Assembly (NCBI GenBank): GCA_001796525.1
Contig: MGMT01000017.1
Coordinates: 1-6,134 of the forward strand
DNA: 6,134 nucleotides
Source: Chloroflexi bacterium RBG_13_51_52
Lineage (GTDB): Bacteria; Chloroflexota; Dehalococcoidia; Dehalococcoidales; RBG-16-60-22
Direction of reading: 5' to 3'
The stretch's first letter is position 1. The number at the start of each line of letters is the position of its first letter. The notes beneath the pieces were generated by a model. It did not search any database, was not told the DNA's origin, and worked only from the letters and a program-made list of their open reading frames with translations. The position numbers and the translations under genes are program-made. Shown here piece after piece: positions 1-5,257 of the stretch.

Positions 1-802
1 CGTCGGCAAGAGCACCCTCACGGATAACTTAATCGGGGCTTTCCGCAAGCAGAACATGACGGTCGGTGTTATCGCCATCGACCCCACCAGCGCGTTGACT
101 GGCGGCGCTCTCCTCGGCGATAGAATCAGGATGCAGCGCCACGCCGCCGACCGCTCCGTTTTTATCCGCTCCCTGGCTACGCGCGGCTGGGTAGGGGGAC
201 TGGCTAAAGCAGCCATCGGAGCCGTGCATGTCATGGACGCCATGGGCAAGGACATTATTCTCGTAGAGACGGTCGGTTCCGGGCAGGTGGAAATCGATAT
301 CGTTAAAGCGGCGGATACCACCCTCCTCGTTTTAGCCCCCGGTGCCGGCGATGAAATTCAGACCATGAAAGCCGGTATTTTAGAGTCGGCGGACGTTATC
401 GCCATTAATAAAGCCGATAAAGAAGGCGCCGACCGACTCCAGTCCGAACTCGAATCGTTGTTTTCGATGCAGTCCCGTCATTCAAACGACTGGCTTCCCC
501 CCGTTGTTTTAACCGAGGCGATTAATGATAAAGGCACGGATGGGTTAACATCGGCGCTCTTTAAGCACCACGATTATCTTAAAACCAGCGGACAGCTTCC
601 CCTCCGCCGCCGCGAAAGGGCTAAACTGGAACTCCTGGAAACCGTTGAAAGCTATCTGAAAGATATGGTCCATGCCCTTGATAACGGCAATTTCCTGGAA
701 AAACTAGTCGACGACCTGCAAAACGGCAAAACAAGTATGCACCGCGCCGCCCTTGAGATTACCTCCCGTTTCGCCCGAAAGTTTAATAAAGAAAAGCAAT
801 GA
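1..802 (+). CDS. meaB: MeaB/ArgK-family GTPase, chaperone of a B12-dependent acyl-CoA mutase (5' end missing)
   Basis: The product is a G3E-type P-loop GTPase of the MeaB/ArgK family. Family members gate cobalamin loading and protect adenosylcobalamin-dependent mutases such as methylmalonyl-CoA mutase in the cytoplasm. The reading frame is already open at the left edge. The first codons (2-16) read VGKST, the end of the Walker A loop, so the start codon and roughly the first 50-60 residues lie outside. Visible family motifs are AIDPTS followed by TGGALLGDR (about 74-127), FIRSLATRG (about 161-187), the G3 region ETVGSGQ (266-286), VLAPGAGDEIQTMKAGI (about 329-379) and the G4 motif NKAD (407-418). 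The G3 segment usually reads ETVGVGQ, so Ser replaces a Val here. The ATG at 56 is internal and not the start. The stop TGA (800-802) overlaps the ribosome binding site of the next gene, implying one operon. The mutase partner is presumably upstream, which is inference. Confidence 0.93.
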   Translation, partial: VGKSTLTDNLIGAFRKQNMTVGVIAIDPTSALTGGALLGDRIRMQRHAADRSVFIRSLATRGWVGGLAKAAIGAVHVMDAMGKDIILVETVGSGQVEIDIVKAADTTLLVLAPGAGDEIQTMKAGILESADVIAINKADKEGADRLQSELESLFSMQSRHSNDWLPPVVLTEAINDKGTDGLTSALFKHHDYLKTSGQLPLRRRERAKLELLETVESYLKDMVHALDNGNFLEKLVDDLQNGKTSMHRAALEITSRFARKFNKEKQ

Positions 803-805
803 GGT
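800..805 (+). promoter_or_regulatory. Ribosome binding site of the acyl-CoA dehydrogenase gene, overlapping the meaB stop codon
   Basis: The sequence TGAGGT contains the meaB stop TGA (800-802) and the Shine-Dalgarno core GAGGT (801-805), 4 bases before the ATG at 810. This fixes the dehydrogenase start at 810 rather than at the in-frame TTG at 753, which lies inside meaB and would add 19 residues unlike the family. The overlap suggests translational coupling. Confidence 0.8.
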
Positions 806-809
806 AAAA

Positions 810-1955
810 ATGGACTTTGACCTGACGGAAGAACAAAAAATGCTACAGTCTTCCCTCCGTGATTTTGCGGAAAAAGAGATTGCCCCCGCCGCCTCCAGTA
901 TCGATAAGAAGGGTGAATTCCCCGCCGCGGAAATTAAGAAAATGGCTGATTTCGGACTTTTCGGGCTGACTATTCCAGAGAAGTACGGCGGCAGCGGCAA
1001 GGGGCTGGTGGAATTGTGTCTCGCCATCGAGGAGCTGGCTTACGCCTCCGCCGCCGTCGATAATTACCTGCGCGTCAGCCTGTCGCTGGCTATCGTTCCC
1101 ATCATGCAGTCCGGCACGGAGGCGCAAAAGAAAAAGTACCTGCCGCCCCACGCCAGCGGGGAACAAATGGCTTGTTTCGCCCTCACCGAGTCAGGCGCCG
1201 GCAGCGACCCCTCCGGCATGGAGACCACCGCCGCGCGTAAAAAAGACGGCTACGTTATCAACGGCAGCAAGCTTTTCATCAGCATCGGCGAGCATGCCGG
1301 TATCGCGGTGGTCTTTGCCACCGTCGATAAATCGCTGAAAGGTCGCGGCATCACCGCCTTCGTCGTGGATAAAAATACCCCCGGGCTTTCCGTCGGGAAA
1401 CGTGAAGACAAGATGGGGATGCGCGGCTTTATCTCCACCGAGCTTACCTTCGAGGACTGCTTTGTCCCGGTAGAAAACCGGCTTGGGGAAGAAGGGCAGG
1501 GACTTAAAATTGCCCTCGAAGCGCTGGATGTCAGCCGGGTCACCGTAGGCGCCGAGGCAGTGGGTATTTCCCGCGCCGCTTACGAGGCTGCCTTAAAGTA
1601 CGCTAAAGAGCGCCGGCAGTTCGGTCAGCCGATTTCTAATTTCCAGGCGATTCAATGGATGCTGGCGGATATGGCAACACAAATAGACGCCGCCCGGCTT
1701 TTAACCTTCCGCGCCGCCCGCCTCCACGATACGGACAGGCCTTTCATTAAAGAAGCCGCTATGGCCAAGGTCTTTGCCTCGGAGGCTTCCGGATTTGTCA
1801 CCAGCAAAGCGCTGCAAATTCACGGCGGCTACGGCTATACCAAGGATTATCCTCTGGAGCGCTATTTCCGCGATGCTAAAGTCACGGAAATCTACGAGGG
1901 TACGTCGGAAATCATGCGCATGGTCATCGCCCGCAGCCTTTTGCGGGAGAGTTAG
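810..1955 (+). CDS. Acyl-CoA dehydrogenase (short/branched-chain type, FAD-dependent)
   Basis: A 381-residue flavoprotein of normal length for the family. It should oxidise an acyl-CoA to the trans-2-enoyl-CoA and pass electrons to an electron-transferring flavoprotein. The N-terminal helical domain begins at MDFDLTEEQ. The middle beta domain carries the FAD/substrate signature FALTESGAGSD (about 123-133), and the segment usually written FITN(A/G) reads FISIGEHA (156-163). The C-terminal helical domain has RRQFGQPI (268-275), QIHGGYGY (336-343) and RDAKVTEIYEGTSEI (354-368). Glu363 in IYEGT sits where butyryl- and short-chain enzymes keep the catalytic base, which argues against isovaleryl- or long-chain types, where the base is elsewhere. 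Start ATG 810 is chosen from the ribosome site at 801-805. The substrate is not predictable. Coupling to meaB suggests a pathway feeding or draining a B12-dependent mutase, such as branched-chain, propionate-linked or dicarboxylic acyl-CoA metabolism. That link is inference. Confidence 0.95.
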   Translation: MDFDLTEEQKMLQSSLRDFAEKEIAPAASSIDKKGEFPAAEIKKMADFGLFGLTIPEKYGGSGKGLVELCLAIEELAYASAAVDNYLRVSLSLAIVPIMQSGTEAQKKKYLPPHASGEQMACFALTESGAGSDPSGMETTAARKKDGYVINGSKLFISIGEHAGIAVVFATVDKSLKGRGITAFVVDKNTPGLSVGKREDKMGMRGFISTELTFEDCFVPVENRLGEEGQGLKIALEALDVSRVTVGAEAVGISRAAYEAALKYAKERRQFGQPISNFQAIQWMLADMATQIDAARLLTFRAARLHDTDRPFIKEAAMAKVFASEASGFVTSKALQIHGGYGYTKDYPLERYFRDAKVTEIYEGTSEIMRMVIARSLLRES

Positions 1956-1956
1956 C

Positions 1957-2715
1957 CTAAACCAGCAAGGTTTTTTTCAGCCGCTCGGTCAGGCTATCTG
2001 CCGCCCCCATCGTCTCCAGATAGCCCGGTATCGAGTCGTATTCCTTGCGTAGAGTTGTTAAAAAAAGTTCCATCGATTCCGGCGAGGCTTTCCAGAAATA
2101 GTCGGGCAATGGCGCGGCGTTGGCCGCCATCTTAGGATCGCTCCGTATCCGCTTTAGCAGGTCTTCCATGTACGGACCCGACAGGGTATAGTCTTTTATT
2201 ACGTCTTTATCCTTTACGCCCAGGATATTTAAAAGCACGGCTGCCAGTATGCCCGTCCGGTCTTTACCGATAGCGCAGTGGAATACCAGCGGATGGTTTT
2301 CTGTTTCAGCGATTATCTCCATCGCTTTAATGATACGCCCCCCGAACAATTTATCCCGCACGATATCCAGGTAAAACTGTCCCATATTGGAAAATGTTCT
2401 GAATCTCCTTTCGTCCGCCTCCCGGTTGCCGCCGTCGGTGATAAAAGATACGTTGTAATATTTAATATCGGCTCCGGCCGGGATACCCACGCCCTGCCTT
2501 TCTATTTCTTCGGCGCTTCTCAAGTCGATGATTGTAGCCAGCCTGATTTCTTCCTTTAATTTCTTAAGGTCGTTCTCGGTAATGCGGCGCAGATCGCCGC
2601 TGCGGAAAAGCCTACGCCAGGCTACCGTTTTATCTTGGCGGGTCTTATACCCACCGATATCCCGGAAATTTATTATGGACTCGAAGTTTATATGTCTGGA
2701 GTATTTTTCTGTCAT
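1957..2715 (-). CDS. Tyrosine-type protein phosphatase, HCX5R (Y_phosphatase3 / PtpB-like)
   Basis: A 252-residue predicted cytoplasmic phosphatase of the family containing mycobacterial PtpB, which removes phosphate through a cysteinyl-phosphate intermediate. The N-terminal family signature NFRDIGGY (16-23) is followed by WRRLFRSGDL (33-42) and TIIDLRS (61-67). The catalytic P-loop is HCAIGKDRTG (146-155), with nucleophile Cys147 and phosphate-binding Arg153. The Lys-Asp inside the loop is typical of this family, some of whose members also act on phosphoserine/threonine or phosphoinositides. There is no signal peptide or membrane segment. The start is taken as ATG 2715, because GGTGA (2730-2726) lies 10 bases upstream. 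A TTG at 2724 overlapping the previous stop would add three residues but leaves the ribosome site only one base away. It is the last gene of the thiolase-DUF35 operon. Its substrate is unknown. Confidence 0.9.
   Translation of the reverse strand: MTEKYSRHINFESIINFRDIGGYKTRQDKTVAWRRLFRSGDLRRITENDLKKLKEEIRLATIIDLRSAEEIERQGVGIPAGADIKYYNVSFITDGGNREADERRFRTFSNMGQFYLDIVRDKLFGGRIIKAMEIIAETENHPLVFHCAIGKDRTGILAAVLLNILGVKDKDVIKDYTLSGPYMEDLLKRIRSDPKMAANAAPLPDYFWKASPESMELFLTTLRKEYDSIPGYLETMGAADSLTERLKKTLLV
1959..1977 (+). terminator. Weak terminator-like hairpin after the acyl-CoA dehydrogenase
   Basis: AAACC (1959-1963) can pair with GGTTT (1969-1973) across the loop AGCAA, and four more T follow to 1977. 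The pattern resembles a rho-independent terminator placed 3 bases after the stop codon at 1953-1955, but the stem has only 5 pairs, two of them G-C. It lies inside the last codons of the opposing phosphatase gene (the LLV and stop codons), so it could equally be coding sequence by chance. Confidence 0.25.
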
Positions 2716-2720
2716 TTTTT

Positions 2721-3131
2721 TCAATTCACCAGGCTGAATAGCGGCCTGACGCTTTCTCCGGCGGAGTATTTGTCCCCGGGGAAGACTTTATTGCCCATTT
2801 TCACCTTTTTCCCGATAAGCTCCATCGAGGCGGTCTTGGGGTCGATGCCTTCAAGGTTGCCCATTATCCACGGCCCTTCCTCCAGTTCCACTATCACGAT
2901 GACATAGGGCACTTCGCTTTCCCGCCCCTCCGCCCCCACGAACACCGTCGTAAAAGTCTTTATTTTACCGTTGCTCTTCACCTCTATAACGTCCATGTCC
3001 GGGCTGCCGCACTGGCGACATGCCATCTTGGGCGGTACTGTTATCCCCCCGCAGGCGCGGCATTTCAGACCGAGTATTTTATTCTGTTTCAGGGCTTCGT
3101 TGTAGTCCTTGAAATAGAGTTTCTGTTCCAT
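2721..3131 (-). CDS. Zn-ribbon / OB-fold DUF35 protein, thiolase partner
   Basis: A 136-residue protein with the two-part architecture of the DUF35 family. An N-terminal helix (about 1-20, KDYNEALKQNKI) is followed by a rubredoxin-like zinc ribbon with Cys24, Cys27, Cys38 and Cys41 (CRACGG then CRQCG). An OB-fold follows at about 45-125, including the typical YVIVIVELEEGPWIMGNLEG run (76-95, the acyl-CoA-binding side in characterised relatives). All four zinc ligands are present. In known systems such proteins bind and activate SCP-x-type thiolases or aldolases: archaeal thiolase/HMG-CoA synthase complexes, and the ChsH2-Ltp2 pair of steroid degradation. The gene starts 4 bases after the thiolase stop, with a ribosome site (TAGGA) overlapping that stop, so the two proteins are almost certainly made together. 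Complex formation with the neighbouring thiolase is inference from family and context. Confidence 0.93.
   Translation of the reverse strand: MEQKLYFKDYNEALKQNKILGLKCRACGGITVPPKMACRQCGSPDMDVIEVKSNGKIKTFTTVFVGAEGRESEVPYVIVIVELEEGPWIMGNLEGIDPKTASMELIGKKVKMGNKVFPGDKYSAGESVRPLFSLVN
2726..2730 (-). promoter_or_regulatory. Ribosome binding site deciding the phosphatase start
   Basis: On the minus strand GGTGA matches part of the anti-Shine-Dalgarno complement and sits inside the last codons of the DUF35 gene. It is 10 bases before ATG 2715 and one base before the alternative TTG 2724. The spacing favours the ATG, which starts 5 bases after the upstream stop TGA (2723-2721). Confidence 0.5.
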
Positions 3132-3135
3132 TTTC

Positions 3136-4323
3136 CTACCAGCCCCTTTCGAAAATCATGTTCACCAGCGTCCCCCCATCCCCGCCGAGGGTATCAGTCA
3201 TGCCGGTTTTTGCGTTGGGTACCTGCCTTCCCGCTTCCACTTCTCCCCTTAGCTGTTTGGCAATCTCGTAGACCTGCCCCGCTCCCGTCGCCCCGATAGG
3301 ATGCCCCTTGGACTTTAGTCCGCCGGAGGGATTGACGGCTATCTTACCCCCTATATCCGCCTCGCCTTTTTCCCAGGCGTCGCCCGCTTTTCCGTAGTCG
3401 AAGAATCCGAGGCTCTCGGCGGCTATCAGGCTGGCGATGCTGAAGCAGTCGTGCAGCTCGCACAGGTCGATGTCTTTCGGTGTCCGTCCCGCCATTTTGT
3501 ACGCCTGCTGCGAAGATATTTCGCGCGCCCTGATTCTCGGCAGGAATTCCTTCTGGTTGATGAGGGGACCGCAGGATGCCTGCCCTATACCGGTGATGTA
3601 GACCGGCTTTTTCGTGAGTTTTTTAGCGACCTCTTCCGATGCCAGCACCACGGCCGCGGCGCCATCGGAGAACGGACAGCAGTCGTGCAGGGTGAGTGGC
3701 GTGCAGACCACGAAGCTGCCGAGCACTTTCTCCACGGTCATGTCCGCGTTCTTCCCGAAGAACTGCGCCCTGGGATTGATACTGCCGTGCCTGTACGACT
3801 GTATTGTAACCTTTGCCATCTGCTCCCGGAGCTTCTGGAGAGGGATTTTATAGGTATCGGCGTAGAGGTAGGTCAGCATGGCAAAGACCGCCGGGAACGT
3901 CACTCCGGCTGGATACTCGTAGCGGGCATCGCTGAACATGGCGAAGGTCCTCGTCGCCAGACCCGTGCCCATGGTCGCCGCCCGTTCTACCCCGCCCGCC
4001 ACAACGATATCGTAATACCCGGAAGCCACCCACATGAAGGCGTCTCTCACGGCCATGCTGGCGGAAGCGCAGGCGCCCTCGTAGCGGTTGGCCGGCACGT
4101 AAAGGCAACCTATGTTCTCCGCGGCGTAAGCCTGCAGCATTCCCTGTCCCTCCTCGAAGTCCCCCAGCGCGTTGCCGATAAACAGCGCCTTGATGTCCTT
4201 CGGCTTCAGGTTGGATTCCTCTATAGCTTCCGTAGCCGCTTCGCCGAAAAGCTCGACCTCCGTTTTAGTCTGCGGCCCGCTGAATTTCGTTTCGCCCACG
4301 CCCACCACAGCCACTTTTTTCAT
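3136..4323 (-). CDS. SCP-x-type thiolase (acetyl-CoA acetyltransferase-like)
   Basis: A 395-residue thiolase-fold enzyme of full family length. It is expected to cleave 3-ketoacyl-CoA or condense acyl-CoAs. The nucleophilic cysteine is Cys85 in YEGACASAS (81-89). The C-terminal half has ELHDCF (289-294), NPSGGLKSKGHPIGATG (331-347, catalytic His341) and LGGDGG (379-384). HDCF in place of NEAF, and a glycine-rich loop in place of the second cysteine (CxG), are marks of the SCP-x/archaeal subgroup. In SCP2-type thiolases the HDCF cysteine, here Cys293, is thought to serve as the acid/base. Start ATG 4323 is supported by AGGAGG (4334-4329) at an ideal distance. It is the first gene of an operon with the DUF35 partner and the phosphatase. 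No HMG-CoA synthase is adjacent. Candidate roles are beta-oxidation of unusual acyl groups or an aldolase-like reaction, and neither can be settled from sequence. Confidence 0.94.
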   Translation of the reverse strand: MKKVAVVGVGETKFSGPQTKTEVELFGEAATEAIEESNLKPKDIKALFIGNALGDFEEGQGMLQAYAAENIGCLYVPANRYEGACASASMAVRDAFMWVASGYYDIVVAGGVERAATMGTGLATRTFAMFSDARYEYPAGVTFPAVFAMLTYLYADTYKIPLQKLREQMAKVTIQSYRHGSINPRAQFFGKNADMTVEKVLGSFVVCTPLTLHDCCPFSDGAAAVVLASEEVAKKLTKKPVYITGIGQASCGPLINQKEFLPRIRAREISSQQAYKMAGRTPKDIDLCELHDCFSIASLIAAESLGFFDYGKAGDAWEKGEADIGGKIAVNPSGGLKSKGHPIGATGAGQVYEIAKQLRGEVEAGRQVPNAKTGMTDTLGGDGGTLVNMIFERGW

Positions 4324-4328
4324 GCAGT

Positions 4329-4334
4329 CCTCCT
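4329..4334 (-). promoter_or_regulatory. Consensus Shine-Dalgarno of the thiolase gene
   Basis: A perfect AGGAGG on the minus strand, with 5 bases between it and ATG 4323. It fixes the start of the thiolase and suggests efficient translation of the first gene of the operon. Confidence 0.8.
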
Positions 4335-4355
4335 GTGTAGTTTTGAACTGATTCC

Positions 4356-4385
4356 AGATTACTGTTTTTCAGCTATGAGTGTCAA
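4356..4385 (-). promoter_or_regulatory. Probable sigma70-type promoter of the thiolase-DUF35-phosphatase operon
   Basis: On the minus strand a perfect -35 TTGACA (4385-4380) is followed after 18 bases by TAATCT (4361-4356), which keeps the three most conserved -10 bases (T, A and final T). Transcription would begin near 4349, giving a leader of about 25 bases that contains the AGGAGG site. The position just downstream of the nadE terminator candidate fits an independent transcription unit. The -10 match is only moderate. Confidence 0.5.
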
Positions 4386-4392
4386 ACGAGTA

Positions 4393-4426
4393 ATAAAAAA
4401 TAAGAAGGAGCGCCACCCCCCTCTTT
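4393..4426 (-). terminator. Probable rho-independent terminator of nadE
   Basis: Read on the minus strand, AAAGAGGGG (4426-4418) can pair with CTCCTTCTT (4410-4402) around a 7-base loop GGTGGCG. The stem has one A-C mismatch and two G-T wobbles. It is followed by A and a run of six T (4400-4395). It lies about 24 bases after the nadE stop and before the thiolase promoter, the place where a terminator would be expected. The imperfect stem limits confidence. Confidence 0.5.
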
Positions 4427-4449
4427 AAATTTTTGCGAAAAATCTAATA

Positions 4450-5178
4450 TTAAAACTCCGGTATCGGCGGCGTCGTGCACTTATGCGCGCTGGATGCCCT
4501 TAACCCCTCGATGCGCTTTTTCAGCTCCTCCGGCGCCTTACCCGTTAGTATGTAGTTGTCCAATGCCTCGTAGGTAATCCCCATCTCGGCCTCGTCGGTC
4601 TGCCCTTCCCAAAGTCCCGCCGACGGCGCTTTTTCGATGATTTCCGGAGGGATTTTTAAAAACCGTGCCAGTTCCCTGACCTCTTTTTTCACCAGGTTGC
4701 CCAGCGGCAGTATGTCCACGCCGCTGTCGCCGTGCTTGGTGAAATAGCCGACCGTCAGCTCGCTGCGGTTGCCAGAGCCTATTACCAGGTATTTCAATTG
4801 GTTGGCTGCATAATAAAGCGTTATCATTCTCAACCTGGCTTTAAGGTTTGCCCGCGCCAGTTGCGTTAGAGTTTTATCCGGCTTGAAGTCCGGCAGTATT
4901 TTTAGATACTCGTCATAAATATTATCGAGGACTATCGTTTTTGTGGGTATGGAAAACTGTTTAGCTACACTCTCGGCGTGTACTTTATCCTTTTCGTTGC
5001 TGTGGCAGGGCATTATCAGTCCCAGTGTATTTTTAGATAAAACTTTTATACACAGCGCCGCCACCACCGAAGAATCGATGCCCCCGCTCATCCCCAGCAC
5101 CGCCCCTTTACACCCCGCCGCCCGCACGTTGTCTTTAATCCATTCCGCTAACTTTTTAGCTATTAACTCCGTGTTCAT
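4450..5178 (-). CDS. nadE: NH3-dependent NAD(+) synthetase
   Basis: The 242-residue product is an N-type ATP pyrophosphatase that adenylates deamido-NAD (nicotinate adenine dinucleotide) and amidates it with ammonia to give NAD, the last step of NAD synthesis in the cytoplasm. The PP-loop is SGGIDSS (31-37). Family motifs follow in order: GSGNRSE (134-140), YFTKHGDSGVDILPLG (145-160), VRELARFLKIP (167-177), PSAGLWEGQTDE (185-196), and the C-terminal HKCTTPP (232-238). There is no N-terminal glutaminase (nitrilase) domain, and the length is that of the short, ammonia-using form, so nitrogen must come from free ammonia or a separate glutaminase. Start ATG 5178 is supported by AAGGAG (5190-5185), 6 bases upstream. 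It appears to be transcribed alone, from a promoter in the 5179-5257 gap to the terminator at 4393-4426, divergently from the amidohydrolase. Confidence 0.96.
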   Translation of the reverse strand: MNTELIAKKLAEWIKDNVRAAGCKGAVLGMSGGIDSSVVAALCIKVLSKNTLGLIMPCHSNEKDKVHAESVAKQFSIPTKTIVLDNIYDEYLKILPDFKPDKTLTQLARANLKARLRMITLYYAANQLKYLVIGSGNRSELTVGYFTKHGDSGVDILPLGNLVKKEVRELARFLKIPPEIIEKAPSAGLWEGQTDEAEMGITYEALDNYILTGKAPEELKKRIEGLRASSAHKCTTPPIPEF

Positions 5179-5191
5179 AGCGCTCTCCTTT

Positions 5192-5219
5192 TTGCTATGC
5201 AGGATTAATGTAATATACT
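5192..5219 (+). promoter_or_regulatory. Possible promoter of the amidohydrolase gene
   Basis: TTGCTA (5192-5197, four of six -35 bases) is followed after 16 bases by TATACT (5214-5219, five of six -10 bases). Transcription would start near 5226, about 30 bases before the ATG at 5258. The surrounding 5200-5235 stretch is the most AT-rich in the window. Several overlapping TATA-like hexamers exist there, so the exact element is uncertain. Confidence 0.35.
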
Positions 5220-5242
5220 AATAATATAACAAATACAGTCAA
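5212..5242 (-). promoter_or_regulatory. Probable nadE promoter, overlapping the divergent promoter
   Basis: On the minus strand TTGACT (5242-5237, five of six -35 bases) is followed by TAGTAT (5220-5215, 16-base spacer, four of six) or TATATT (5217-5212, 19-base spacer, five of six). Either would start transcription about 25-30 bases before ATG 5178. The -10 region physically overlaps the -10 candidate of the divergent gene, so the two promoters could compete for polymerase or share a regulator. Confidence 0.45.
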
Positions 5243-5257
5243 AAGGGTAACTGTCCC

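Noticed and set aside
753..809. TTG start giving the acyl-CoA dehydrogenase 19 extra residues
   Set aside because: The extension lies in meaB coding sequence, does not resemble the family, and has no ribosome site. ATG 810 has GAGGT at the right distance and begins with the usual MDFDLTEEQ.
843..1166. Minus-strand open frames across the acyl-CoA dehydrogenase (also 704-1027 and 1250-1543)
   Set aside because: They lie antisense to a complete, motif-rich gene, show no recognisable family and no ribosome site, and are explained by codon composition.
1774..2052. Plus-strand 92-codon frame spanning the dehydrogenase-phosphatase junction
   Set aside because: It is an off-frame reading of the dehydrogenase C-terminus that runs into antisense phosphatase sequence, with a basic low-complexity-like translation and no start signals.
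2716..2724. TTG 2724 as phosphatase start, overlapping the DUF35 stop
   Set aside because: The only Shine-Dalgarno-like sequence (GGTGA, 2730-2726) is one base from the TTG but 10 bases from ATG 2715, so the ATG is preferred. Translational reinitiation at TTG cannot be fully excluded.
3451..4428. A 325-codon open frame on the plus strand, antisense to the thiolase
   Set aside because: It covers the thiolase gene on the other strand. Its translation is rich in Arg and His, shows no domain, and has no ribosome site. The thiolase on the minus strand is full length with all motifs, so this is a shadow frame.
4324..4449. Possible small RNA or riboswitch in the 126-base gap between nadE and the thiolase gene
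   Set aside because: The gap is accounted for by a terminator candidate, a promoter and a short leader. The leader of about 25 bases is too short for a riboswitch, and no conserved fold is evident.
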